From Brevundimonas basaltis (lineage in GTDB: Bacteria; Pseudomonadota; Alphaproteobacteria; Caulobacterales; Caulobacteraceae), in assembly GCF_014202075.1 (NCBI RefSeq), contig NZ_JACHFZ010000003.1, positions 364,936 through 428,935 of the forward strand: a DNA stretch of 64,000 nt, written 5' to 3'. Made by a program: the position numbers and the translations under genes. The notes below the pieces were generated by a model that searched no databases, was not told the origin of the DNA, and was given only the letters and a program-made list of their open reading frames with translations. Of the stretch, positions 1 to 8,896 are shown piece after piece (position 1 is the first letter of the stretch; the number at the start of each line of letters is the position of its first letter).

Positions 1-111
1 CCTCACGTCACGCCTTCGCCGCATCAAACCGGTCTGGTCCTCAGTCTACCGGCGTCATCTGCTTGGCCTGACCCGGGTCGACCGGCCTCCACCGCACTCC
101 GCCCCCCCCCC

Positions 112-2463
112 CTACCGCCCCTTCCGGAACGCCTCCGCCTTCTCCGCCGCCGCGTCGGCCCGCCACCGCTTCGGCGCGCTCTTGTCCACCTGCTCCCCCT
201 CGGCGGTCAGCACCTCATTGGCGAACTCCAGATCCAGCAGCTTCATGCGCTTGATCTCGTCGCGCAGGCGGGCGGCCTCCTCGAACTCGAGGTTGGCGGC
301 GGCCTCGCGCATGCGGCCTTCGAGGTCCTTGAGGGCGGCCTGGAAGTTGGTGCCGACGAAGGGTTTGGAGGCCTCGGCCACGCCGGGCGAGGTCAGGCGG
401 TCCATCTCGCGGCTCTCATAGGGCGAGGCCATGATCTCCTTGATGTCGCGCTTGACCGACTCGGGCGTGATGCCGTGTTCGGCGTTGTAGGCCTCCTGCT
501 TCTCGCGGCGGCGATTGGTCTCGGCGATGGCGCGCTCCATCGAGCCGGTCATGCGGTCGGCGTAGAGGATGACGCGGCCGTCGACGTTGCGGGCGGCGCG
601 GCCGATGGTCTGGATCAGCGAGGTCTCGGAGCGCAGGAAGCCCTCCTTGTCGGCGTCGAGGATGGCGACCAGGCCGCACTCGGGGATGTCGAGGCCCTCG
701 CGCAGCAGGTTGATGCCGATCAGGACGTCGAAGGCGCCCATGCGCAGGTCGCGCAGGATCTCGATCCGTTCCAGGGTGTCGACGTCGGAGTGCATGTAGC
801 GGACGCGGACGCCCTGCTCGTGCATGTATTCGGTCAGGTCCTCAGCCATCTTCTTGGTCAGGACGGTGACCAAAGACCTGTACCCGAGACGAGCGACGTT
901 CTTTACCTCATCGATGACGTCGTCGACCTGGTTGCGGGTCTGGCCGCTGACCGGGCGGATTTCGACCGGGGGGTCGATCAGGCCGGTGGGACGGATGACC
1001 TGTTCGGTGAAGACGCCGCCGGTCTTCTCCATCTCCCACGGGCCGGGGGTGGCGGAGACGAAGACGGTCTGGGGGCGCATGGCGTCCCATTCGTCGAACT
1101 TCAGCGGGCGGTTGTCGATGGCGCTGGGCAGGCGGAAGCCGTATTCGGCCAGGGTGGATTTGCGGCGGTAGTCGCCGCGGTACATGGCGCTGATCTGGCC
1201 GACGGTGACGTGGCTCTCGTCGACGAACAGCAGGGCGTTGTCGGGGATGTATTCGAAGAAGGTGGGCGGCGGCTCGCCCGGGGCGCGGCCGGTCAGCCAG
1301 CGGCTGTAGTTCTCGATGCCGGCGCAGGAGCCGGTGGCCTCCATCATCTCCAGATCGAAGCGCACCCGTTGTTCGAGGCGCTGGGCCTCGAGCAGCTTGC
1401 CGTTCTCGACCATCCAGTCGAGCGTCTCCTTGAGCTCGGCCTTGATGCCGGTGATGGCCTGGTTCAGCGACGGCCGCGGGGTGACGTAGTGGCTGGCGGC
1501 GTAGACGGTGATCTCGTCGAGGTCGGCGGTCTTCTTGCCGGTGAGGGGGTCGAACTCCTGGATGGATTCCAGCTCGTCCCCGAACAGCTGGATGCGCCAG
1601 GCGCGGTCCTCCATGTGGACGGGGAAGACCTCCAGGGTGTCGCCGCGCTTGCGGAACATGCCGCGCTCGAAGGCGGCGTCGTTGCGCTTGTACTGCAGGG
1701 CGATGAGGTCGGCGCGCAGCTTGGCCTCGTCGATCTGGTCGCCGACCTTCAGGGTGAAGGTCATGGCGGTATAGGTCTCGACCGAGCCGATGCCGTAGAT
1801 GCAGGAGACCGAGGCGACCACGATCACATCGTCCCGCTCGAGTATCGCCCGGGTGGCGGAGTGGCGCATGCGGTCGATCTGCTCGTTGATCGAGCTGTCC
1901 TTCTCGATATAGGTGTCGGTGCGCGGGACGTAGGCTTCCGGTTGATAATAGTCGTAATAGGATACGAAGTATTCAACGGCGTTGTCAGGGAAGAACGACT
2001 TGAACTCGGAGTAGAGCTGGGCGGCGAGGGTCTTGTTGTGGGCGAGGATCAGGGCCGGGCGCTGGGTCTGTTCGATGACCTTGGCCATGGTGAAGGTCTT
2101 GCCCGAGCCGGTGACGCCGAGCAGGACCTGATCGCGCTCGCCGGCCTTCGCGGTCTCGACCAGTTCGGCGATGGCGGCGGGCTGGTCTCCGGCGGGGGTG
2201 TATTTGGTCTCGAGCCGGAACGGGATGTGCTTGCGGCCGGAGGGCCGGTCGGGCCGGTGCGGGGTCCAGTCGGCGGGCTTGCCGGGAGCTTCCTCGGGCG
2301 TCAGACGCGGGCCGGTGACGGGCGCGAACATCGGCATCCGGCTGGTCGCCGCGGCCGGATCGTGGAGGAAGGAGACCGGGGCCTCGGCCACGCCCGGGGT
2401 GTGTTCGGGCTTGCGCGTGCCCTGGGGCGTGGTCTGGGTCGATTTCCGGGGAGAACGGGCCAT
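112..2463 (-). CDS. uvrB: UvrABC system protein B
   Basis: UvrB is the DNA-damage verification subunit of nucleotide excision repair: UvrA loads it on the lesion and it recruits UvrC. The 783-residue product has the Walker A motif GVTGSGKT at residues 116-123, the tyrosine-rich beta-hairpin [20 protein letters not shown] used to probe DNA, a DESH-type Walker B, helicase motif QTIGRAARN and a C-terminal UVR segment ([12 protein letters not shown]) that binds UvrC. It is about 100 residues longer than the usual ~670; the first ~80 residues form a Pro-rich, probably disordered extension. uvrC lies at 20.2 kb. An 11-base C tract abuts the stop codon. Confidence 0.98.
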   Translation of the reverse strand: MARSPRKSTQTTPQGTRKPEHTPGVAEAPVSFLHDPAAATSRMPMFAPVTGPRLTPEEAPGKPADWTPHRPDRPSGRKHIPFRLETKYTPAGDQPAAIAELVETAKAGERDQVLLGVTGSGKTFTMAKVIEQTQRPALILAHNKTLAAQLYSEFKSFFPDNAVEYFVSYYDYYQPEAYVPRTDTYIEKDSSINEQIDRMRHSATRAILERDDVIVVASVSCIYGIGSVETYTAMTFTLKVGDQIDEAKLRADLIALQYKRNDAAFERGMFRKRGDTLEVFPVHMEDRAWRIQLFGDELESIQEFDPLTGKKTADLDEITVYAASHYVTPRPSLNQAITGIKAELKETLDWMVENGKLLEAQRLEQRVRFDLEMMEATGSCAGIENYSRWLTGRAPGEPPPTFFEYIPDNALLFVDESHVTVGQISAMYRGDYRRKSTLAEYGFRLPSAIDNRPLKFDEWDAMRPQTVFVSATPGPWEMEKTGGVFTEQVIRPTGLIDPPVEIRPVSGQTRNQVDDVIDEVKNVARLGYRSLVTVLTKKMAEDLTEYMHEQGVRVRYMHSDVDTLERIEILRDLRMGAFDVLIGINLLREGLDIPECGLVAILDADKEGFLRSETSLIQTIGRAARNVDGRVILYADRMTGSMERAIAETNRRREKQEAYNAEHGITPESVKRDIKEIMASPYESREMDRLTSPGVAEASKPFVGTNFQAALKDLEGRMREAAANLEFEEAARLRDEIKRMKLLDLEFANEVLTAEGEQVDKSAPKRWRADAAAEKAEAFRKGR

Positions 2464-2559
2464 GAACGCAATCTAGGGCGGGGAACGGGGTTTCGCCACA
2501 ACGTCCGGCGCGCGCGGGGGATGCGGATGGCGACGGCCGACAGCGGCTGACAGCCGGAT

Positions 2560-3591
2560 CTAGCGCGTCGCGGGCCCCGGCTCCTCGCCGTTGGCCGTCT
2601 CCTCTTCGGGCGTCATCAGATCCTCGGCGGCGTCGTTGACCGGAGGCGCGCGCGGCGCCGGCGCGGCGGGCTTCGGCTCCGACGGCGCGCCGGCGTTGAC
2701 CGCCAGGCCCAGGGTCTTCAAGGCGTCGTCGCCCTCGCGGCCGAAGACGCTGCGCAGACGCAGGTCGGTCTGCGGGAAGGGGATCTCGACCCCGGCCTTG
2801 TCGAGGGCGTCGGCGATGGCCCAGGTGTAGGCGGCGTGCATGGCGCCGGGCCGTTTGACCGCCTCGCGCGTCGGCCAGACCAGCAGCTCGAAATTCAGGC
2901 TGGAGTCGCCGAAGCCGGTCAGCCAGACCTGGCTCTTGCGGGTGTCGGTTTCGGGCAAGGTGAAGGGGCTGTTGCGGGCCGCTTCCAGCACCGCTTCGCG
3001 CACCGCGGCCCGGTCGGCGCCATAGGCGACGCCGAACGGAATATGGATGCGGCGGGTATCGCCCTTGAGCGTCCAGTTGGTGACCGAGCCCTCGATCAAA
3101 TGCGAGTTGGGCACGACGATATTGAGGTTGTCGTTGGTGCGGATGCGGGTGGCGCGCGGCCCGACCTCGGCGATGACGCCGCGCACGCCGTCCTCCAGTT
3201 CGATGAAGTCGCCGACCGAAACCATGCGGTCGAAGATCAGAAAGAGACCCGAGACGAATTCCTTGACCACCCCCTGCAGGCCGAGGCCGACACCGATGCC
3301 GATGGCACCGGCGAAGACCGCCAGCGACGACAGGTTCAGCCCCGCCGTCGACAGGGCGGCGAAGACGCCGAACAGGATCAGCCCGTAGCTGGCCAGCTTT
3401 TCCAGCACATAAAGGGCGCCGGCGCTGCGGGTCGAGCGCTCGCGCAGGCGTCGCAACGCCCGGGTGGCCACCCACGACAGCGCCCAGGCCGCCACCAGCA
3501 CGACAAGGGCGGCGATCAGCCCTCCGATCGTGATCGACGCGCCGCCGATACGGAACAGCTGTTCCTGGTCGATTTCACTGAGGTTCGGCAT
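2560..3591 (-). CDS. MscS-family mechanosensitive ion channel
   Basis: A small-conductance mechanosensitive channel of the inner membrane, a family that releases solutes on hypo-osmotic shock. The 343-residue product has about three N-terminal membrane segments. The third is the Gly/Ala-rich pore helix (GAIGIGVGLGLQG), followed by the typical beta-domain with FDRMVSVGDFIE and VVPNSHLIEG. The C-terminal ~60 residues are a Pro/Ala/Glu-rich tail absent from E. coli MscS. An ATG at 3591 and a TTG one codon upstream are both possible starts; ATG is preferred. It lies 96 bases downstream of uvrB in reverse order and is divergent from the alkyltransferase at 3711. Confidence 0.93.
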   Translation of the reverse strand: MPNLSEIDQEQLFRIGGASITIGGLIAALVVLVAAWALSWVATRALRRLRERSTRSAGALYVLEKLASYGLILFGVFAALSTAGLNLSSLAVFAGAIGIGVGLGLQGVVKEFVSGLFLIFDRMVSVGDFIELEDGVRGVIAEVGPRATRIRTNDNLNIVVPNSHLIEGSVTNWTLKGDTRRIHIPFGVAYGADRAAVREAVLEAARNSPFTLPETDTRKSQVWLTGFGDSSLNFELLVWPTREAVKRPGAMHAAYTWAIADALDKAGVEIPFPQTDLRLRSVFGREGDDALKTLGLAVNAGAPSEPKPAAPAPRAPPVNDAAEDLMTPEEETANGEEPGPATR

Positions 3592-3710
3592 CAAGCGTCA
3601 GCGTATGGCGCCCCCGGCGGTTCCGCCAGAGGTCGCGGCGGTCGTGTGTTGCGAGCGATCAGAGCCGAATAGCGCGAGCATCCGCGCCCGCGCCGGGGCA
3701 GACTGGCCCC

Positions 3711-4271
3711 ATGTCCCGCGCCGATGCCGCCCCTTCATGCTCGCCGCCCTCTGCCCTGACCCTGTCGTGGGTGGACAGCCCGATCGGACCGCTGGCCCTG
3801 GCCTGCGACGACGCGGGTGTGCTGCGCGGGCTGTCGTTCTCGGGTCCGGGCGGTGACGGGCTGATCAAGGCGATGAAGCGCGAGTATCCGATGGCCGCGC
3901 TGGCCGACGGCGCGGCCCCGGCGGCGCTGGTTCGAACCCTGGGCGCTTATTTCGACGGTGACCGCGAGGCGCTGGGCCGCGCGCCATGGTCGCTGGACGG
4001 TGCGGTCGCTGGCGACGGTTTCCACGCCCGGGTATGGCGGGCGCTGGCCGAGGTGCCGGCGGGCGTCACCATCAGCTACGGCGAGATGGCGAAGCGCGCC
4101 GGAGAGCCCGGGGCGGCGCAGGCGGCGGGCACAGCCCTGAACCGCAATCCCATTCCGCTGGTGCTGGTCTGCCACCGGGTGGTCGGCGCCGATGGGGCGC
4201 TGGTCGGCTTCGGCGGCGGGCTGGAGCGCAAGGGCTGGCTGCTAAGGCACGAGGGCGCGCTGCTGATCTAG
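3711..4271 (+). CDS. Methylated-DNA--protein-cysteine methyltransferase (Ogt/AGT family)
   Basis: A suicide DNA-repair protein that moves alkyl groups from O6-alkylguanine to its own cysteine. Residues ~103-185 form the DNA-binding domain, with the helix-turn-helix VTISYGEMAKRAGEPGAAQA, the NRNPIP loop and the reactive centre VCHRVVGADGALVGFGGG, which places the cysteine at residue 154. The family signature is PCHR; here the proline before the cysteine is Val, while Cys-His-Arg is kept. The N-terminal domain is short and divergent, as is usual. The 3' end overlaps by four bases the convergent lipoprotein gene. Confidence 0.9.
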   Translation: MSRADAAPSCSPPSALTLSWVDSPIGPLALACDDAGVLRGLSFSGPGGDGLIKAMKREYPMAALADGAAPAALVRTLGAYFDGDREALGRAPWSLDGAVAGDGFHARVWRALAEVPAGVTISYGEMAKRAGEPGAAQAAGTALNRNPIPLVLVCHRVVGADGALVGFGGGLERKGWLLRHEGALLI

Positions 4272-4540
4272 GTGTTCCAGCCGAAGATTGTGACGTCCTG
4301 GACGTGTCCGCGTTGGGTCGTGCACTGGACACCCGATCGACCGTTGTGAACGGGTTCCCAGCCATAGATCACCTGTTCGGTTCCCGGCACGGTCTGTACG
4401 ACGGCCGGCCCGTCCAACTGGACACCGCTTGCGGCCGCACGGGCGCGGCAGGCCTCTTCCGTCGACATGGTCTGACAGCCCGAAACGGCGACGAGACAGA
4501 CCGAAGCGAAGAGAGGCTGCAGAATTTTCATTGTTCGCAT
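4268..4540 (-). CDS. Small secreted lipoprotein of unknown function
   Basis: A 90-residue protein that I do not assign to a named family. It begins with a lipoprotein signal peptide, LFASVCLVAVSGCQT, with a lipobox ending at the cysteine, so the mature part (~69 residues) should be lipid-anchored on the periplasmic side. The mature part is Thr/Gln/Val-rich and has two cysteines, at CRARAAA and QCTTQRG. ATGs at 4540 and 4531 are both possible; neither has a strong ribosome binding site. It is the first gene upstream of nothing else on its strand and converges on the alkyltransferase gene. Confidence 0.7.
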   Translation of the reverse strand: MRTMKILQPLFASVCLVAVSGCQTMSTEEACRARAAASGVQLDGPAVVQTVPGTEQVIYGWEPVHNGRSGVQCTTQRGHVQDVTIFGWNT

Positions 4541-4562
4541 TGAGATGAGCGCCGCACCTGAT

Positions 4563-5855
4563 TTAGCTGAACAGACCGATCAGCTCTCGCCCGGCCAGCA
4601 CGCAGAACAGCAGGCCGCCCGCGATCAGCATGCTGTTGGAAAGCCAGCCGCTGCGCCACCCGGCCGGCGTTCGCGATGAGTTGAGCAGCCAGATCAGGGT
4701 CAGGGCGAGGAAGGGCATGAACAGGGCCCCGAGCGCGCCATAGGCGACGATCAGACCGAACGGCCGGTCCATGAACAGCAGGGCCATCGGCGGGACGGTG
4801 AGCCACAGCAGATAGCCGCGGAAGGCGGGGCTGCCCTCGCCCCTGGCGGTCGGGTCGGCGGCGCGACCGCGCAGATGGGCCCAGAAGTCGGCGAACATCA
4901 GGCTGACCCCGTGCCAGACGCCGATCAGGGACGAGAAGCTGGCGGCGAAGAAGCCGACGAGGAACATCACCCCGACGACGTCGCCGAACCGCTCGCGCAG
5001 CACGCCGTCGAGGTCGAGCAGGCCCCGGTCGCCCCGAGCCAGGGCAATGTTCGAAGCGTAAAGCAACTCGGCGCCGACGATCAGCATGGCCACGACGAAG
5101 ACGCCGGTGACGGCGTAACCGACCCGGTTGTCGAGCCGCATGACCCGCATCCAGGCCGGGCCGCGCCAGCCCTTCTCGCCGATCCAGTAGCCGTAGGCGG
5201 CCAGGGTGATGGTGCCGCCCACTCCTCCGATCAGGCCGAGGGTGTAGAAGGTCGACCCCTCGGGCAGGGTCGGGACCAGGCCGCGCGCCATGGCCGGCAG
5301 GTCGGGGGCGACGATGACGGCGAGGCCGACCACGGTGACGAACATCACCGCGACCAGTGCGGTCATCAGTTTCTCGAACACCGGATAGCGGTTGAACCAG
5401 ACGAGGATCAGGCCGACGACGCCGCAGATCATGGCCCAGCCCTTGAGATCGAGGGCGAGGGCCGTGCCGTCCAGCAAGGCGGCCAGCGGCAGGGCCGAGG
5501 CGGTCATGGCCGTGGCTCCATAGACGAAACCCCAGACGGCCACATAGACGCCGAAATAGGCGCTGGCCCAGTTGAGCCGGCCGCCGAACCAGCCCGGCCC
5601 GAGACTGGACCAGCCCTCGAAGATGGTCCGACCGGAGGCCAGCGACCAGCGGCCGACGCCCTCGGCCAGCGAGATCTTCAGCAGGGTTCCGACCACCGCC
5701 GCCCATAGCAGGGCGTAGCCGAACATGGAGCCGGCCACGAGGGTGGCCACCAGATCGCCGGCCCCGACGCCGGTGGCGGCGGCGACGATCCCGGGACCGA
5801 TCAGCCGCCAGTGGGAACCAGCGGACGGAGTCGTGGGGGCGGGGGCATCGGTCAT
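4563..5855 (-). CDS. Distant Nramp-family transporter
   Basis: A 430-residue membrane protein with about 11 hydrophobic segments and the overall order of the Nramp/LeuT-fold transporters. It opens with WRLIGPGIVAAATGVGAGDL, close to the start of Nramp TM1. The canonical DPGN metal-binding motif of TM1 is replaced by GAGD, and the TM6 MPH motif is not visible in the corresponding segment (YGYWIGEKGWRGPAWMR). Metal transport is therefore plausible from fold but not supported by the ligand residues. The start is the ATG at 5855 (MTDAPAP), preceded by AGGAG about 9 bases upstream; longer upstream frames look non-coding. Confidence 0.8.
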   Translation of the reverse strand: MTDAPAPTTPSAGSHWRLIGPGIVAAATGVGAGDLVATLVAGSMFGYALLWAAVVGTLLKISLAEGVGRWSLASGRTIFEGWSSLGPGWFGGRLNWASAYFGVYVAVWGFVYGATAMTASALPLAALLDGTALALDLKGWAMICGVVGLILVWFNRYPVFEKLMTALVAVMFVTVVGLAVIVAPDLPAMARGLVPTLPEGSTFYTLGLIGGVGGTITLAAYGYWIGEKGWRGPAWMRVMRLDNRVGYAVTGVFVVAMLIVGAELLYASNIALARGDRGLLDLDGVLRERFGDVVGVMFLVGFFAASFSSLIGVWHGVSLMFADFWAHLRGRAADPTARGEGSPAFRGYLLWLTVPPMALLFMDRPFGLIVAYGALGALFMPFLALTLIWLLNSSRTPAGWRSGWLSNSMLIAGGLLFCVLAGRELIGLFS

Positions 5856-5929
5856 GCGGCGGGGCTCCTGTGCGAGGAGCTTAGCCGCAGCCGATGCCGC
5901 TTGTCCCGGCCCACGAGGGCCCGTCCGTG

Positions 5930-7021
5930 CTAGCGCCTGATGTCGACCCGAGCTTCCAGATCGGCCCATCGCCGGGTCAGGTCGCGCAGTTCGTCGCGCA
6001 GACGCATGGCCTCAGACCGGCTGATCCGACCACTGCGCTCGCCAGCGACGATGCGGGCCTCGATCTCGGCCGCGCGGGGATCGTAGCCGTATCCGCCATC
6101 GTCCCAACCGACATCGCCGACGCGGCGATTGAGGTCGGCAAGCCGGACTGTCAGGTCCTGCTGTTCACGAGTGCTGAGGCCGTCGCGGCGGTAGTCGGCC
6201 TCCAGCCTGACCAGGGCGTCGAAGTCGGCGCGCAGGCGGGCGCCTTCGCTCCTCGACAGCGAGCGTTCGCGAACGCCGGCGTCGATCCGGCTGAAGAAGG
6301 CGACCCGCTGGTCCGCCAGCGGCCGCCAGCCGTAGCTCATGTCGTCGTCGTCGCGGCGCTCGTCCCCCACGCGCTGCGACAGGACGCGGTAGCGGTCGCG
6401 CAGGTCCCGGCGCTCGCTGGTAGTCATGCGACCATCGGCGGCGTAGCGGGTCTCGAGCTGGACGAGGGCGTCGTAGTCGTCCCGCAGTCGATCGGCCTCG
6501 TACCGGCTGATCGAGCCGTCGCGGACCCCGGCGTTGATGCGGGCGTCGAGGTCGGCGCGGCGCTGATAGAGCGGGCGACGACCCCGGCCCCAGTCCTCGT
6601 CCAGAACGCGATCCTGATCTGCGGTCTGGACGCCAAACAGGGCCCCGAGCAGGGCGCCGAATACATCGCCCGGCTGATCCCGCCTTGTTTGGCCATAGTC
6701 CTGGCCCGCGCCGTAGGGATCGTCGGGATAGAGCGGTCCGACGGTGGCGGAGGCGCCGTTGCAGCTGAGCACGCCGTCCCGATTGGTCAGAGCGCTGCGG
6801 CAGTCGACGCTGCGGATGGAGCTCCAGCGGTAGCCGCCGTTGGTCTGGCATTCGGCCGAGACGTAGCCGTTGGCGAGTTGCTCGACATTGCGGCACGACG
6901 AGGGAACGGCCCCGGGGCCGGTCTGGTAGCTGGTATAAGGGGTTTGGGCTTCGGCGGCGCCAGCGGCGGTCAGAACCAGCGCGCCAGCCGCGAGAGCCGA
7001 CAGGGTGTAAGTCGCGGTCAT
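5930..7021 (-). CDS. Secreted protein with three helical repeats
   Basis: A 363-residue exported protein, not assigned to a named family. It has a signal peptide (TLSALAAGALVLTAAGAAEAQ, cleavage after ~AEAQ). Residues ~25-85 contain four cysteines that could form disulfides, in SSCRN, AECQT, DCRSA and LSCNG. The C-terminal ~200 residues contain three copies of a ~45-residue charged helical unit with the pattern RI.AGVRxxSxSRxEAxRLRxDxDALVxLExxY, then an RxDLxxRxxxLxxRV helix. Related units occur in the proteins at 36557 and 57718, suggesting a paralogous periplasmic family. An Asp/Arg/Gly-rich linker lies at ~95-150. Confidence 0.78.
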   Translation of the reverse strand: MTATYTLSALAAGALVLTAAGAAEAQTPYTSYQTGPGAVPSSCRNVEQLANGYVSAECQTNGGYRWSSIRSVDCRSALTNRDGVLSCNGASATVGPLYPDDPYGAGQDYGQTRRDQPGDVFGALLGALFGVQTADQDRVLDEDWGRGRRPLYQRRADLDARINAGVRDGSISRYEADRLRDDYDALVQLETRYAADGRMTTSERRDLRDRYRVLSQRVGDERRDDDDMSYGWRPLADQRVAFFSRIDAGVRERSLSRSEGARLRADFDALVRLEADYRRDGLSTREQQDLTVRLADLNRRVGDVGWDDGGYGYDPRAAEIEARIVAGERSGRISRSEAMRLRDELRDLTRRWADLEARVDIRR

Positions 7022-7136
7022 GTGAGGCCTTTCCGGCGATAAGTCAGGAGCGGGAAGAACGGCGTTCGGAGCGGAAGGTTGCCCCCGATCCGCGGCGCCC
7101 CTCCCTTCGCCCCTCCGGCTCCGCTAGTGCTTGCTG

Positions 7137-7961
7137 ATGACCGCCCTGCCCCTCAACGAGGTCCTGATGCTCCTCGCCGCCCTGGTGGCGGCGGGGCTGG
7201 CGGGCGGCGTGATCGCCGGCCTGTTCGGGGTCGGGGGCGGCACGGTGATCGTGCCGGCGGTGTTCTACGCCTTCGAGGTGCTGGGGATCGGCGGCGAAGG
7301 CAATCTGCACACCGCGATCGGGACCTCGCTGCTAACGATCGTCGCCACCTCGTGGCGGTCGCTGAGGGCGCACCGGACCCACGGAGCGGTCGACGAGGGG
7401 GTGCTGAAGACCTGGACGCCTTGGGTCGCGGTCGGGGCGCTGGTCGGGGCCGCCGTCGCGGGCGTCACCTCGATGGCGGGGCTGGCCCTCGTCTATGCCG
7501 TCTGCCTGGCGGCGGTGGCGGCTCAGATGGGGCTGATGCCGGAGGGTCATGCGCTGCGCAAGGACCTGCCGACGGGCTGGGGGCGACGGGGTCTGGGGAC
7601 CGTGATCGGCGGGCTGTCGGCGATGATGGGCATCGGCGGCGGCAGCTTCGGCGGCATGCTGATGTCGCTGTGCGGGCGGCCGATCCACCAGGCGGTGGCG
7701 ACCGCCTCGGGCTTCGGGGTGGCCATCGGGACGGCGGCGACGCTTGGCTTCGTCGTGTTCGGCTGGGACGCCGGCGGGCGTCCGCCGCTGTCGCTCGGCT
7801 ACGTCAACGTCCCGGGCGCGGTGGTGATGGCGGTGCTGACCACGGCGGTGGCGCCGTGGGGAGCGAAGCTGGCGCATTCTCTGGACCGGCGCGTGCTGCG
7901 CAAGGCGTTCGCGCTGTACCTGCTGGTCGCCGCAGCGCTGGTGGTCGCCAAGGCGGTGTGA
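7137..7961 (+). CDS. TauE/SafE family membrane permease
   Basis: A sulfite/sulfonate exporter-type (TauE/SafE, DUF81) integral membrane protein, 274 residues with about eight hydrophobic segments. It shows the duplicated signature of the family: GVIAGLFGVGGGTVIVPA near the N-terminus and GLSAMMGIGGGSFGGM in the second half. Substrate cannot be read from sequence; family members move sulfite, sulfoacetate or other organosulfur anions. Start choice: ATG at 7137, or an in-frame TTG two codons upstream at 7131. It is divergent from the repeat protein at 7021 and converges, nine bases apart, on the protease at 7971. Confidence 0.9.
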   Translation: MTALPLNEVLMLLAALVAAGLAGGVIAGLFGVGGGTVIVPAVFYAFEVLGIGGEGNLHTAIGTSLLTIVATSWRSLRAHRTHGAVDEGVLKTWTPWVAVGALVGAAVAGVTSMAGLALVYAVCLAAVAAQMGLMPEGHALRKDLPTGWGRRGLGTVIGGLSAMMGIGGGSFGGMLMSLCGRPIHQAVATASGFGVAIGTAATLGFVVFGWDAGGRPPLSLGYVNVPGAVVMAVLTTAVAPWGAKLAHSLDRRVLRKAFALYLLVAAALVVAKAV

Positions 7962-7970
7962 GGCCTGGCC

Positions 7971-8477
7971 CTAGGGGCGCAGCGTGATTTCGACCGGGGT
8001 GGCGCTGAACGAGGACAGGCGGCCGAGGTAGCTCATCCCGAGCAGGGAGTGCGGCAAACCGGCCTCGACGACCAGGGCCTCGACACTTTCGACGCGGGCG
8101 CCGGCGACGGCGACGTCGAGAAGCTGGACCGGGGCGGCGCGCACGGGTCCGGAGGCGGTGATCACCGTGCCGGAAAAGTCCTCTGCCTCAAGCCTGAGAC
8201 CGAGGCGGGCGGCGTCGTCGCGGGTCAGGGCCACGACGCTGGCGCCGGTGTCGACCATCACGCGGACCGCGCGGCCCTCGATCAGGGCGTCGGCCCAGTA
8301 GTGGCCGTCGGCGGCCTTGAGCACCTGGGCGGGACCGCCGGTGGCGGGCGCGGCGGCGACCGGCACGGCGGCCTGGGCCTGACTGCGCAGCCCCGCCTGA
8401 TCCATCCACCAGGCGGTGGTCAGGGCCGAGGCGACGGCGAGGGCCATGACGGCCGCGGAGGAGAGGTCGAACCGCAT
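7971..8477 (-). CDS. Retropepsin-like aspartic protease, membrane anchored
   Basis: A 168-residue single-domain aspartyl protease of the TIGR02281 type (clan AA, retropepsin-like). There is one N-terminal membrane helix (residues ~8-25) and an Ala/Pro linker. The protease core carries MVDTGASVVALT, with the catalytic Asp at residue 76, and ends with LLGMSYLGRLSSF, which matches the family's second conserved block. Such enzymes act as homodimers, probably facing the periplasm. The start is the ATG at 8477 (MRFDLSS); the open frame continues upstream through a palindromic repeat but looks non-coding there. Confidence 0.88.
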   Translation of the reverse strand: MRFDLSSAAVMALAVASALTTAWWMDQAGLRSQAQAAVPVAAAPATGGPAQVLKAADGHYWADALIEGRAVRVMVDTGASVVALTRDDAARLGLRLEAEDFSGTVITASGPVRAAPVQLLDVAVAGARVESVEALVVEAGLPHSLLGMSYLGRLSSFSATPVEITLRP

Positions 8478-8545
8478 GGCCGTGTTGTCGCACGGCGCCG
8501 TTGGTATGCGGTGAAGAGGGATGGTTGGCGGAGGGTTAAACGCGC

Positions 8546-8632
8546 AGCAGGCAGCAGGCAGCAGGAGAGAGCGTCCGGAGGCTGCAGCCAGTCGGCTATT
8601 TCGAATCCTCCGTTGCCTGCTGCCTGCCGCCT
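8546..8632. repeat. Nested palindromic intergenic repeat built on a heptamer
   Basis: The left arm carries the heptamer AGGCAGC in tandem (8549-8565). It pairs over at least 14 perfect bases (8547-8560) with the right arm 8614-8627. Inside lie a second stem, CGGAGG (8576-8581) with CCTCCG (8607-8612), and a third, AGCC (8586-8589) with GGCT (8594-8597). The right arm is part of the last codons of the DUF1289 gene. The shape suggests a REP- or MITE-like dispersed element. Confidence 0.7.
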
Positions 8633-8826
8633 GTCGCCTCCCTCGCCGGGAGCTCCGCCATGATCCGGGCCCGCTCGGCGTCTGACAGGCTGCTCCAGCC
8701 GCCGATCTCGGACAGGGTGCGCCAGCACCCGAGGCAGAGGCCCGAGGCGCCATCGACGATGCAGACCTTGACGCAGGGCGTGGCGATCGAGCGGGGCGGG
8801 CCGGGGAGCGACGGCGGAGCGGACAT
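8596..8826 (-). CDS. DUF1289 small cysteine-rich protein
   Basis: A 76-residue protein with the DUF1289 pattern: TPCVKVCIVDGASGLCLGCW followed by RT, giving four cysteines at residues 18, 22, 31 and 34 that could hold a metal or iron-sulfur site, then SEIGGWSSLSDAERARIM. The function of the family is unknown. The C-terminal ~12 residues (GGRQQATEDSK) are encoded by the palindromic repeat at 8546-8632, so the original C-terminus has probably been replaced or extended. The start is the ATG at 8826 (MSAPP). Confidence 0.88.
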   Translation of the reverse strand: MSAPPSLPGPPRSIATPCVKVCIVDGASGLCLGCWRTLSEIGGWSSLSDAERARIMAELPAREATGGRQQATEDSK

Positions 8827-8896
8827 GAGGGACCAGTAGCCGCTCGAAGGCGCGCGGGGAATTGTCGGCGGCGGCCGGATGGGGCACTGCTGGCGC

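Noticed and set aside
475..2550. A 691-codon open frame on the plus strand opposite uvrB.
   Set aside because: It mirrors uvrB, is Gly/Val/Asp-rich with no recognisable domain, and arises from codon bias in GC-rich DNA.
8600..8608. TTCGAATCC resembling a tRNA T-loop.
   Set aside because: No acceptor, D or anticodon stems surround it; it is the loop side of the palindromic repeat.
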